Below, one piece after another: positions 1 through 11,636 of a stretch of DNA of 64,000 nt. A model generated the notes under the pieces. That model saw nothing but the letters and a program-made list of their open reading frames with translations, had not been told where the DNA came from and did no database searches. Origin of the DNA: Erythrophleum ivorense (taxonomy: Eukaryota > Streptophyta > Magnoliopsida > Fabales > Fabaceae); contig JAIUCV010000023.1 of the NCBI GenBank assembly GCA_026724425.1, forward strand, positions 6,267,958 through 6,331,957, written 5' to 3'. Positions within the stretch are counted from its first letter, which is position 1, and each line of letters starts with the position of its first letter. Both the position numbers and the translations under genes were made by a program.

Positions 1-1182
1 GTTTATGGAATTGTGCATATGTGTGCATGGAAAGGCCAAAATGAGATGCATGGGATTTGAGACCATTTTGGCAGTTCACACAAGTCCTAAATGTGCTTTT
101 AGACTTGCCTAAAAGGTGTCAAAGCCAAATGAAAGCCATTTGGTAATTTTGGTATCCCATATGGAGCCAAAAATAACCATAATGGAATCCCATATCATTT
201 TTTACCCAAATAAGTTATTCTTGATCTAAGATTTGGCATACAATTAGTCTCATTAAGAGCTTTTTAGAAAGCTAAAGATCATAATTTTCTTAGGTCTACA
301 GAATATTTGAGAATTTTTCAAAGTGGGCCATTTTTCTGGTTTTGGTTTGCTGCACTATTCATTTGGTTCGAAAATGAATTATGTCACACAAAGCCCAAAT
401 GATGTCCAATTGCCATAAAATTTTATACAAAGAAACTAGACATTTACAGTGACTCGTACCGACTAGAAGCACCTTATTTGGAGGTCTAGAGAGAGATATA
501 TAAATTTTTGAACATTCTGTCCAGCATCAAAAATTTTGCTCGACTTAAGTTACTTTTTCATTAAATTCAAAGGTCTGGGCCTAATGAACTGGTCTAGAGA
601 TATTTTTTCTATCTATCTAACATCCACAGATTTCCATATTGATATCATTTGCATGGATTGGATTTTTTTGGAATTAATTGGACATTTTCAAAGTTTTCTG
701 CAGAATTCTATGATAGTTCCAGAATGCAGTCTAACCTTTAGACAATTTTGGATGTCAAACGTCCTTTGTGATGAATGTTATGATCTGGACATATTTTTAG
801 TCTAAAGTAGACATCTGTATCTTTCTAGAATGGCCAAGAATGTATGATTTAAATGTTTTTAGAATTAGTTATGATTTTTTAAAGTTTGGTAAAAAAAGGG
901 GCCAAATTTGGCCGAAAATGCACTTAAGTAATTTGACCTCTCCTTTGATTTCCATGAGTTGTGGGCATGATTTTATGATGTAAAAGAGTTGTATTGATGT
1001 AATTAAATATAAGAAAGTATAGTATATACTCGCACAGTCCACATGATACCGAATGGAATTGTTAAACATGACGCAATGCGAAAATAGTCATTATTTCATT
1101 CCCTTTTTCTCTACACTTTCATGGAATTGATGATGTGAAGCTCATGAATGTCATGAAATGAGCTAGAATTTATGATGTTACA
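1..1182 (+). mobile_element. Family T long LTR, 3' part (copy 1)
   Basis: This is the 3' portion of a long gypsy-like LTR, cut by the window edge. It is recognised by similarity along its length to 59590-60770 and 49950-51044. Shared landmarks include the stretches around 'aaactagacatt', 'gaggtctagagag' and 'aagtagacat', and an end in GTTACA. The small ORFs inside it are chance frames in non-coding LTR sequence. The element class is inferred from LTR copy 2, which is followed by a tRNA-Met primer site. Confidence 0.7.
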
Positions 1183-3335
1183 GAAGGTCTAATTCCTTTT
1201 ATTTTCTTGCTTTATTCCTTTCAATTAGATTGTTCCTCCATAACGAATTTTATTTTATGTGAACCCCAGACTTTATCTTCTATAAAGCTCTAGACTTACG
1301 TTTCTTCTCTACATAATGCTGGATCTCACCTTTTTAGGTGGCTTTTGACTTTCTTTAGCTTCCTTGGGAGTACTGAGGCGCTAGCTGTTTGCCTCAGCTC
1401 TTCTCTACACTCTAGTCAGAGAGCTAGGTTTTCTTTCTACTTAACCCTTTAACTCTCATCTTTAAGAGCATAATTTGTTCATTTTAGGGTTTTATTAATC
1501 TAATTCGGCTCATACATTGTCCATGTCCTAAATTTTCATTACTAGATGCTCCACTCAATGCTCGTACTACTCTTGTGCTTCCATGTTACATTAACCTCAT
1601 ATTAGGGAAGCTCATTTGATCAAGTTGAAATTCTTATCTGTCTGCCTTTACTATGCTTCCTCTATTAACTCTTCTCTAGTCGTTACTAAAGTGAGAGTAC
1701 CCGTTTCTAGCTACTCATCCCTTAATTCTTCCTCACTTTCTCATATCTTTGAAATCACCAAATCAAGGGTTTATCTCCTAGAGAGTTACTAACCACTAGC
1801 TGGGTGATCTTGTATCCAACTATATCTTACTTTCTTCTTATTAAACTAGGGAAAACCTTCATATTGGGATCCTTATGACAATTTCTCTTTTCTGAATTTC
1901 TAACACTGAGCTAGTCACCCCCATTTTAGGGTATCACATTTAAGGTACCTCCTCCTTGTATACTCACTACATTCTCTGATATTATTAGCATTAGATCATA
2001 TCAGTTATAGGTTATACGACCATCTTGTTACCAAGATTTAAGATCTTGTTGACAAGATTTAAGATCTTGTTGACAAGGTCTTATATTCTACAATGTAAAT
2101 TTTGAGACCTTGTTAACAAGGTTTTTCTAACAATAAGTACAAGGTCTTTTGACAAGGGGTTTTAGCATATAATGTGGGGTGTGGTAAGGCATTTGTTCGC
2201 CTATACAATGTATCCTTCCCTTGCATATATACTCATGACATAATCTATACGTCTTAGGCTCATCATATTAGCTCGTTGTTCATTGTCACACAAGCTAGTA
2301 TCCCAGGTAGGCGAGACTCTACAACCTTACTACTCCTATGCTTAATATTCTAACTCTAGTTGCTACTTAATCTCAAACATTCTCGGGCTAAGTCATAAGC
2401 TATATGAATCTCCTTTCTCAATCTCATGCAGTAAGCCCACTGTTCATTTATCACTTACTTATTTTTTGTGAGCTTCTAAGTTGTTCATTTACCTTTCCTT
2501 CATCTTGCTCATACTAGGGGCCTTAACTTTCTATGCTTTGATTGACCCCCTAATAGTTTATCTCTCAGGTTAGTCTGAATATGACCAACAAGGCCTTCCA
2601 TATGGCAACTATACTCCATCATAATCGGATACTTCTTCTCTAGCTATGTAATCTGAGCCTCAACTATCTCTGTATTTAACCCACTATCAAGTCTAAAGGG
2701 TTCTGCCTATTACTTATGCATGTGCTACCAATTGGTATATATAGGCTATCAGGGTTTTATGGAGTGTTACCTATAGACTCTAGTCTCTGACTTGAGAGAA
2801 TAATTTTTTAGGCTCTCTAATTCATCTAGGCATTTGGGTGTTGTAGCTGGGGGAATAGCTCTCTCTCATTTCCCCTCTAAACTAGTTCTTGTGCATAGCA
2901 GTTTCACCTCTTATTGCTTTGCTTCACTGCCTATCTCTACATCAGGCAAAATATCTTAGAATGGTGTGAGTATGGTAATCAAGGAGAATTAGGCCTCTCA
3001 TAACCCCTCTGAGCAAGCCTTTCTAGCAACTAAGTAATAATCACTTGTTGCATATACATATGGCTTGCTACTAATCTCGGTGAGCTATCATAATCTATAG
3101 GGCTCTAGCCATGGAATCACTTATCTCTACTTTAGAAACTCTATAGGCCAACCTTTCCTAAGATTCACTACCTACTCAAGATCATCCCACATCTCACTTA
3201 GCATAAACATAGACATATGCTTCCTTTTGGCACCCAAAATGTCCTGAACAAGCTCATACATACTTGTACAAGTTTACACATATTTGTAACATTACTTCCT
3301 CAAGCCCTATACAATCCTAGAAGGCCTGGAACTTG
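1183..3335 (-). mobile_element. Decayed internal region of a family T element
   Basis: The sequence lies on the internal side of the primer-binding site at 3336-3347, so it should be the leader and 5' coding part of a minus-strand gypsy-like element. I cannot read a convincing gag or pol domain in it, and no long ORF survives. A short palindromic repeat cluster lies at about 2031-2160. It is joined directly to the plus-strand LTR of copy 1, so the original 3' part has been lost or rearranged. Confidence 0.45.
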
Positions 3336-3347
3336 GCTCTGATACCA
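3336..3347 (-). promoter_or_regulatory. Primer-binding site (tRNA-Met type)
   Basis: The plus strand reads GCTCTGATACCA, the reverse complement of the TGGTATCAGAGC primer site that pairs with initiator tRNA-Met in many plant LTR retrotransposons. It lies 4 bp from the LTR end at 3352, the expected spacing for a minus-strand element. It is a priming site, not a tRNA gene. Confidence 0.8.
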
Positions 3348-3351
3348 AAAA

Positions 3352-6300
3352 TATAATACTTTAGTCTCTTAACATATACACAATGGTCTTATGGTCTATC
3401 TCAATCCATTCATAGCATATTAGACAACATTTACAAGGAAATCAATGTTTTCCTTTATGAAAAATTGTATGATTGGAAGACCATATTCATGATTTATAGT
3501 TTGAGGGACTGAAAGAACTCATCAACATTACTCTCCATCCATAACATATCCACATAAATCATAAAACACATTAAACATCTCAATAACCTCGGGTTTTCAG
3601 CCACATCCCACAAAATCAATGATTTACTTGCATTATATTGTGTTATGTAGGGTTTTAAAAATTCATATTAAGTTTTGTGGATCTTGTGAACTTCTCAATA
3701 TCATCCTTTACTCATAATTTACCCAACAAGTCATGAACATCATAAAACATCACATACAATTCGGACTGGAAGCCCCACATAAAAAAATTATAAGTTACAT
3801 CGGGTCCAGCTTCCAAGTTTTTGACATCAACTTTGAAAAATCATAATTAATTTTATAAAAATCAAAATCTATCAAATGATAACTTTATGGAAAGCCTTAA
3901 AAGTTAACTATAGGTTAAAAATCATTTCAATCTATGAAAACATCAACTGGATCATGGTTGATAATAGAATCACACCAAAGGTCCAGCTATCCAGATTTGT
4001 TGTCATAAGTTTCTGATATAAACTTCAAAATTTCATCACTAATTCTAGAAAAATCAAAACCTAGCAAAACATACTATTATAGAAAGATATGGATGTTACT
4101 AGAAGGTAAAAATATTTCCAAACTAAAATAGAAGCATTTATCTTATAGAAATTGATGGAACAATATCAGAGGTCCTTCTACATTACTAGTACTGACCACC
4201 AACTTCAAAACTTTATATCTCCCTCAATATAACTCCAAATGAGGTTATCTCAATGGCTATAGAAAGATTATCATGTTTAGTTTATGTATGTAAAATATCA
4301 TGAGCATTGGATATCATTTAGCCCTCAAATGACATAGGAGAAGAAATTAATCATATGAACAGTGCACATACCAAATCTAAATTTTTTTTCCAACTTTAGA
4401 AATTCATAATTGATTCTCTAGAGCTCCAAATAATGTGGTTTTTAGATAAAAAAAAGCACTAGATGAAACCTATAATTAGGACAATTTTCATGGAAAAATT
4501 CATTCATTTGGTCAGTTTGTACTATAGGGTGCCAAAATAGGCTTTTTAGGCATCAAATGGGGTTAAATTTATACCAAATGCTCTTCTACCTTGGCCATGA
4601 CCTCTTAAGCACGTGAGAATGGTCAAAAACAACATGCAAAACTTGTCCAAGAGCTCTAATTACCCATACATCATAAAACTACTTTCTCACTTGTTCATAT
4701 ATACAAGGCATATCATATACAACATATGGTTACATCATTTGACACTAATATGGCAACAAAATGACTATATAGCAAATTCTTTGTCAAAGTCCTTGTCTTC
4801 ATGAGTGGTGGCTCCCATTCCTTGGCTCACTTGGCCTACCTAGATATAGTTAGACATTGAAGGGGAAATAGTGAGATTTTAAGAATTCTAATAGCTCTTA
4901 ACCTTTCAATCATACATAATAGACACATTTTCAAGTCCAATAATGCATATATGAACATTAAGCAACTAGTAACCATACATAAATTCATTTTCATGTGTAA
5001 GATGCACATACATATCATACATTGGCTTTCAAAGAATTAGTTTAGACTCACTCCCTTTCTTTAGAACTTTTAGACTTGCTTCACCTATTTTCAAGGGACT
5101 TTTGACTTAGTTTCACTCTTCTTGAGACTTTTGGCTTTGTCTTACCCAATCTTAAAGACTTTTTGTTCATCTTTACCTTTGCTAAGGAACTTTTGGCTTC
5201 ACCATTCAAGCTATAACACATTCATAACACACATTTTATGCACATAATGATACCATGGCATGTAGAAAATAGCTAGAAACATTTCTCATGGCATGAACAT
5301 GCATATACACATTCAAAGACAAGAAAACAACTAAGAATGCATGAGAGAAAGGTTAGAGAGCTACTTTAGAGCCAAATCACAACTCTTCCTTTGTCTTTCT
5401 CTTATTCCCTTTCGGCCAAACATATACCATGGAGGTGTTTTTGATTGTCTTGGCCTAACATATTAAATGAGACACAAATCAAGCTTTGGAATCAAATTTG
5501 GCTTCAAAGAAACTCTATACATGCCTATTCTCTCATATGGCTTCATTATGCTTCCATAAAGGACCTAATGAAGCAACAATAAGAATTTATGATCTTGGCT
5601 CCCATTTCTCATTCATTCTAGGTCTCTTGACTCCCTTTAAACTCCTTGGAGTTATCACACTTTTATTATAAGGAGCCTAGCTATAAGTTACTTCCTAATG
5701 TCTCATTATGAAGCCTACACCTCCATCTCACATTACATGGCTTCTACAATTTTTCCAAGGCATCCTTTGATGTTCTTCCACCATATCTAGTCCCATTCTA
5801 AGCTTAGAACAAATTAAAACACTTTCTAGGTGCTTGGTATAACCTAGGCCGAGACATGCTCCTTGTTTGGAGCCCATGGAGTTTACTTCACTTTTCATGA
5901 AGGGGATGGCACTTATGCAACTTCCTAGAGGTCTAAGAAACTCATACCAAGTCTTACATAAGCTAGAATACTTCTAGGAAAAATTATATTTCATCAATTG
6001 TTTGAAAATTCCAAGTTGTGCCAACTTAGTTTCTAATGCATCTTAGTTGAAATTCTTTGCATATACTTATTTCTCACACTCTAAAACCTAAGATTCTCCC
6101 TTACTATGACCAGAATTTATTCTCTCTTGGATGGGCTCTAAGTAGGACGAAATACCTCCCTTGAAGAACAACAAAGGAGTCTAATGGAAGTTAAGAGAAT
6201 TACCTTGTTTCTTGGCTTGTTTCAAGAGCTCTTCTGCTTGGTATACTTCTCTCCTTCAAACTCTATCTTCCTCCTTCTGAGCTAAGCCCAAAGTAGATCT

Positions 6301-7060
6301 AAATCACTCATGGGAACCATAGAAAGAAAAGGAAGAAGGAGGAGAACAAACTTAATGAAGGAAGGACCATAAAATTTCACCCTTTTCCTTACCTTTTCCA
6401 TGGTTTTTCCTTCCTCTTCTTCCACCCTCTTGTGCATTCCTCCTTGCTTTTCTCTCCCTCTATTTTCAGTAGAACATAAGTTGGTCTAAGGGAGAAGAGA
6501 ATGGGATGCCACGTCTAAGAAGGGATTCTCTTAAAATTGTTTATTAAAAATTTCATCTATATCCCATTTTTGGGCTATTTCATTTAAGGCTCATTTAAAT
6601 TCCTTTTTTAGAATTATTTTTTTCATCATAAAATTAGGTTCTCTAACTTATAAAATACCACTAGAATCACTCAATTTGGGTGTAAAACCTTTCTGAATAA
6701 ATCAGTCAAAGTTTAGGTCAATCGATGTTGTAAAACATCAACTGGAAGGATTTGAGTCATTCTAGGGGTTCATATAATTTTTGGGGCCTTTGATAATCCC
6801 GAGAAACTCATTTTTCTTATTTAAAAATTTTTCTTTTGAATTTTCTAAAAAGTATCCAAAATTACGAAAATATCATTATACTTTTGGCAATTTTATTAAA
6901 CCTCTTTGTCTCTAGTTTCTGGGTACCTTGGGCCTTGGATTTTTATTTTTATTATTTAAAATTTTATCCTAATTTTATTTGGTCTTAAATCTCTCATTTC
7001 AGGAAATTTACTTTTATATCCAGTGGATTTTGCACGTTTATAGAAAAACTAGACATTACG
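3352..7060 (-). mobile_element. Family T 5' LTR (copy 2), about 3.7 kb
   Basis: A long LTR in minus orientation. The right end (the LTR start) reads TGTAATGTCTAG with its terminal base pair changed (plus strand ...CATTACG at 7060). The left end abuts the primer site. It is similar throughout to 16429-21825 and, in opposite orientation, to 57498-60770. It holds a degenerate minisatellite at 5040-5215 and no protein-coding domain. LTRs this long with a Met primer site suit Tekay/Del-like chromoviruses, but that assignment is inference. Confidence 0.75.
5040..5215. repeat. Degenerate ACTTTTGGC minisatellite in LTR
   Basis: About five imperfect units of roughly 35-40 bp, each with a core like GACTTTTGGCTT followed by a TTCACC or CTCACC box. 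The same array occurs in the LTR copy at 19795-19945 and, reverse-complemented, at 58990-59200. Confidence 0.6.
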
Positions 7061-8454
7061 TTTCTCACGTTTACAGAGAGTTGTTATATGTACTAATAAT
7101 ATTTTATTCATATATATAATATATTTTCCTTATAATAATAATAATACAATTTTATTAACATATAAAAATATAAAAAATAATATATTCAAAATTTGTCAAT
7201 GTTTTTTATAATTTTTTGTTGTTGCATGATTTGTATATATTTATTTATCCTAATTAATATAATAAATGATTTATGAAATAAATATTGTTATTTAACAATA
7301 AATATAAATTATAATAAAATTATAATTTAAATTAAATTAAATAGATCTTTATATTATATTATTACTAACTTATTATATATTAATTATGTAAATTTAAATT
7401 TCTTTCAATTTACATTATATGTTTTTAATTATATATATTATTTTGTATATATATAATATTATATTATAATTTTATGAATGATAGTGATAGAATATTAATT
7501 ACTATTAGTATGCAACCCCAACTTTTTACTGTTATTGTCAATTCTTTACTTCTTTTTATTATTTTATACTTTTCGATCTAAATTTTTTAAATGTAAAAGT
7601 GTGGGACAAATTCAAAAGTCATTATCTCGGAACTCTATTATATCTTTCTGTCACAAATCATTAACATTGTTATAGTGACAATTCTATTAATTAGACCAGA
7701 ATTCATTAATTTATAATGCATCCTAAGTATAATTGAATCTAGGTGAAATTTATTGTCACCACTTTGGTGGGACTAGAATTAGGATACTTGAGGTAGATAT
7801 AGTTTCATGCTGCTTAATACTTTAGGAATTCACCACAAAGTCAGTGTTGATCTTTTGAGCTTATATGTGGAGCAATTAGTGTCGATTTCTTCCAAGGTTT
7901 GTGTGTTTTTTGTGTATTTTGGTTCTTTAAGTCTTTTGTGTTTTTTATTAAGTATTTTTATTTCTTTTGGTTTTATGTCCTTTTATTCAGTTTCTAGTCA
8001 CTAAGATGACTTCTGATATACTAGGTGTACATAAGGCTAAACTCTATTAAACGAACACTAACTAAAAACTTTTAGATTTATAAGTAACTAATTCTTGTAA
8101 GATGGACACTTGTCTTTTGAGTTCACTAGTGCATTTACCAACTTAATATTATTAAGATTAGTTACATCAAGCGGGCTAAGTATCAAAAGCTAAAAAACAC
8201 AAGCCCATCGCTAATAAATGGGTATCTTGGCTTTTAACAGCCATAACTTTTAATTCATGATTAGTTTTGGGTATTATGTTACATATCAATGAAAGGCTTT
8301 TTAGAGTCTTCTATGATGTTAGCCATGGTTATTGGTTAAGGCCACTTTCGAATCCAAAAACCCTCATTTTTGTCTATTTTAATTATTTTTCCTATTTTTC
8401 CTATTATTTTTTTAAATTAATTAATTAGGACAAACATATAAATAACTTTGGTTC
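7061..8454. other. AT-rich spacer, no gene seen
   Basis: About 1.4 kb between LTR copy 2 and duplication segment A. 7080-7560 is extremely AT-rich with many TATATA tracts. The 65-codon frame at 7807 has no recognisable domain. Nothing here matches the other repeats that I could follow by eye. Confidence 0.5.
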
Positions 8455-8576
8455 AAATTTAAAATTCTCATATTCAAATTTCCCAATTTCATGTTCAATT
8501 TTCTACTTTCTCGCATGTTTCGTAGCGTCACCTTTTGTTCTCCTTTTCGTCTTCCCAAACTTCAAATTTTCACTAT

Positions 8577-8760
8577 ATGGATGTTGATGTCGCAGCCAAA
8601 TCGATCGAAAACAAAGTTTTTTATACCAAAATCCAACAAGTGTGCTTTTAAAGCCTACATTAATTGCACCCCGAAATGTTTGATGGTTGAGGAGAAACCA
8701 CCAAATAATAAAGCCTCAACCTTGTGAGGAGAAATTACAAAACCCTTCCACAAGGTTGAG
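8577..8760 (+). pseudogene. Possible decayed coding fragment in segment A
   Basis: From the ATG at about 8580 a frame runs until a stop after about 24 codons, then continues in another frame past the residues KAYINCTPK. The same stretch recurs at 30893-31080 in segment B with different stops and shifts. Conservation of short peptide-like runs suggests an old exon, but I do not recognise the family. It could equally be conserved non-coding sequence carried by the recent duplication. Confidence 0.25.
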
Positions 8761-9262
8761 GTTTTGATTACTTCGTAATCATGAGTTTTCAAGGTTGCTT
8801 TTTTCTGTCATATCTTCCTTGTGCGAGGTTCCCTTCTAGCACAGCTAGGTGATCTTTTCTTTTACAGCTTTTCACATCAGAAGCAATTCTTCCAGTAAGC
8901 ATCTCTCGCAATCAACCACCATCCACATATATAGACAGAAGATATTTGTCCTTCACAAGCTTGTTAATTAATTTGTTCATAATGATCATAAAGATCATGG
9001 CTAGATTAGTTAGACGGGATGAACAGAGAGATAAAATTAGATATTAAATAATAAGAAACATGTTTTAATAATTTTACATAGTTAAATTTTTAAAATTTAA
9101 GACTAGAGAGTTTATTATAATGTAATGTTGTGATTTTTTTTAAAATTAAAAAAATTGTAATTGAAAGCAAATAGATCATAATAAATAAATGAAATTTTCC
9201 CAAAAGAATTATTATAATAGTCGGTTGAATCTGAACCTCCCTTTCCTCAAGTAACGTTCTAG

Positions 9263-9276
9263 AATTATAATCTCTT
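9263..9276. repeat. Target-site duplication of LINE, left copy
   Basis: The 14-bp sequence AATTATAATCTCTT is repeated exactly at 9808-9821. The unoccupied site occurs once in segment B near 40963-40976. Confidence 0.85.
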
Positions 9277-9807
9277 AGAAATTACCAGGAGAGGGATAGG
9301 CCAAAGTTAACGTCAATGGGTCTGTTAAAGGCAAATAGTTTAACCACTTGCAGTGGCATCATTAGAGATGAGCTTGGTGAGTGAATTGCTAGCTTTGAAA
9401 GTAACCTTGGGCGATACCCTATCACCACGGCGGAGCTTTGGGGCATCTTGTGGGGCCTTAAGCTCACGAGAAAGTGAAACCTAGAAAAGGTGGTGATTCA
9501 CACTGACTCTATGGCTGCCCTTGGTTTGGTGCAGAATGGTTGTGACAAGGTGTATTCATGCTTCAATCTGGTTGCTGTAGCCAGTGATGCGCGAGGATTG
9601 AACACACCTTCTGCGAAACTAACTGCTGTACTGAGTGGATGGCGAATTACACCCAAGCTCTTCTACTTAGATTCCATGAGACCTCCTCCTAGTGTAGGGA
9701 AGATTATGTTAGATGATATTACTGGAGTTCCCCTACCTCGATCTGTGACAACAGAGTGATCTCCCTTTGTTTTCTTGCCTTGGGCTTGCCCCCTGTGTAT
9801 TCGAAAA
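9277..9807 (+). mobile_element. 5'-truncated LINE fragment with RNase H remnant
   Basis: The 531-bp insert has a 14-bp target-site duplication and a short A-rich 3' end (CGAAAAA). Translation with frame changes gives an RNase H-like order: a GIIRDELGE-type strand near 9350, an AELWG motif near 9430, an HTDS motif near 9500, then a C-terminal tail with LDDITGVPLPR. This matches the reverse-transcriptase/RNase H C-terminus and 3' end of plant L1-type LINEs. Internal stops make it dead. It is absent from segment B, so it inserted after the duplication. Confidence 0.8.
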
Positions 9808-9909
9808 AATTATAATCTCTTGACGAGTTTGCTTGAGCATCCAAAATAATAATAAAATGTGTATGCCGTATCAATTTTATAACTCACAGCGAATAATTGA
9901 ATCACCACT

Positions 9910-10410
9910 GGAAAAGAATTGTGCCAACTGCACGTCGTTTTGGGGTTGAGCCATTTGATTCATGCACTAATTTCCGGATTGTTTGATTGCGTTTGGGTAA
10001 TATTTCCTCAAAAAAAAAATTTTTGTAAAGATAAAAAATTTTGACTATAAAGATAAAAATTTTAGTTGTAAAAAAATTTAACCTGTGAGAGCAAAAAATT
10101 TTAACTGTATCGATAAAATAATTTTAAAATTTAAAGTCATTTACAATAAATATTTCCTCTCACATTTAAATTTTTAATCTTCACAATTAAAATTTTTGAG
10201 ATTTAATTTTAAAAAAAATTAAAATTTTGTCCTCACAATTAAAAATTTCTCTCATAGTTAAAAAATTTTTAATCTATCTACAAATTTTCTTTTTCACTAA
10301 ATACTATCCAAACGTGATTGGACAATCCAAAAATTGTTACATGGATCAAATGGCTCAACCACACCCCAAAATGAGGCGCAGTTGGCACCGACTGCGGACA
10401 ATCCGTTTCT
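9910..10410. mobile_element. Mutator-like MITE (foldback, 501 bp)
   Basis: Terminal inverted repeats of about 85-100 bp fold on each other. The left arm contains GTGCCAACTGCAC and GGTTGAGCCATTTGAT, and the right arm contains their near-perfect complements. The termini resemble the Mutator type GAAAAGGATTGTCC (the right end, reverse-complemented, reads AGAAACGGATTGTCCGC). Flanks are ATCACCACT on the left (9901-9909) and ATCACCACG on the right (10411-10419), a 9-bp duplication with one change. Segment B has a single copy of this site near 41052. The AT-rich centre is also self-complementary. Confidence 0.8.
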
Positions 10411-10499
10411 ATCACCACGGTTTGGGAAAAATAATTTGATTACACATAAACGAATGCAGAGATGGGTGGCACTACGTCGGCGTATGGAAAATTATTCTC

Positions 10500-10885
10500 T
10501 TTTCACGATGGAGTAATTTAAATTAAAGAACTTTTTCTTATTTTAAAAATGATTAGATTTAAGTATAATTATTTATATCTTTACTATCAGATTTTCTTCT
10601 TAAAATATGATAAATATATAATTCTCTAATAATATTATAATAAGTACATGATTTTTATCCCTAAATAATTATATAATTTTTTAATTAAACTATATATTTA
10701 TATACATTTTCATTACAACAAATGTAAATGTAACTTATGTTTTATTATAGAGGAAATAAGTATATCATACCCTTTAATTTCAAATAAAAGAATGGAGTGT
10801 AATTTTTCACAAAGTTAAAAAAAAAAGCTTTGTAATTTGAATATATCTTAAAAAAGAGTGTCATTTAGTCATGGGTTTTATTCAG
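10500..10885. other. AT-rich stretch present only in copy A
   Basis: About 385 bp with no counterpart in segment B, whose flanks are adjacent around 41135. It is AT-rich with no terminal repeats that I can define. It may be a further insertion in A or a deletion in B. Confidence 0.4.
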
Positions 10886-11201
10886 ATAAATAAAGTAAAG
10901 TAAAAGATATATTGGCATTGGAATATTTTACGACGTCGTTTTGCAAAGGTCTATCCAGTTCAACTGTTGCAAAAGCCTTGGGAGGAACTAGAGAAAAGCG
11001 GCAGTGGACCCGTAGAGTGAAAATTAAACTATTTCAAGCCAATGAAAGTCTATATTACATCATTTGTTTTATTCTTACATTTCCACACTCTTTCATTTTT
11101 TGCTCCTACATAATATTTCCAGATTTGTAATTTCATTCATAACAAATTAAGCACACCCATAAGAGAATTCCGAAAAGTCTATGTACTAAGGTAGCTTACA
11201 G

Positions 11202-11636
11202 TTACATACAGCACCGTCTCTGCTCTGTTATATTGCTTCTTATGATCCCATTACAGTTTCCTATGACATTAAAAAATGCAGTCCTGGATGCCTGGCGGAC
11301 AACTTGACCCACTTTCACAATCAGGCTGCGCGCAACATACATTAGCAGGAAGATCCAAACCACGGAAGTGAGTTGCCCAAGCAGATGCGGAAGAGAGATA
11401 GATAGTATTGAGACCGAACACAAAGATCCAGCTATTAAAGCAACCGAAGCAGCCAGTTTAGGGTAGCTTTTGTAATCAGGAACAGCAAAGCAGTAGATGA
11501 AGGTTGCCCACACGAACACCCACATATTTGCTTCGTGTGTTGCAAATGGGGACAACTTTGAGCTTGACTGTGCACTTCAAGAGTACCAACTAGAAGAGGA
11601 TTCAGGAACGCGAAGACTGCATGGCATGGGGTTGAA
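11202..11636 (-). pseudogene. Multi-pass membrane protein pseudogene (terminal exon only)
   Basis: This is the paralogue of exon 2 of the segment B gene at 41447-41870. After a TGCAG acceptor at 11637 the frame encodes a hydrophobic segment. A 1-bp deletion near 11562 relative to B then shifts the frame, and the remainder is open as a 117-codon frame with motifs such as SPFATHEANMW, YKSYPKLA and LPHLLGQL. Three further hydrophobic segments follow. The matching 80-nt exon 1 is missing, because segment A lacks the DNA corresponding to B 43320-44520. Loss of exon 1 plus the frameshift indicates a pseudogene. The family is not recognised. Confidence 0.65.

Noticed and set aside
8491..8727. 78-codon ORF as an intact gene
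   Set aside because: The equivalent block in segment B has different stops and frame. The start region is not conserved as coding, so it is listed only as a possible decayed fragment.
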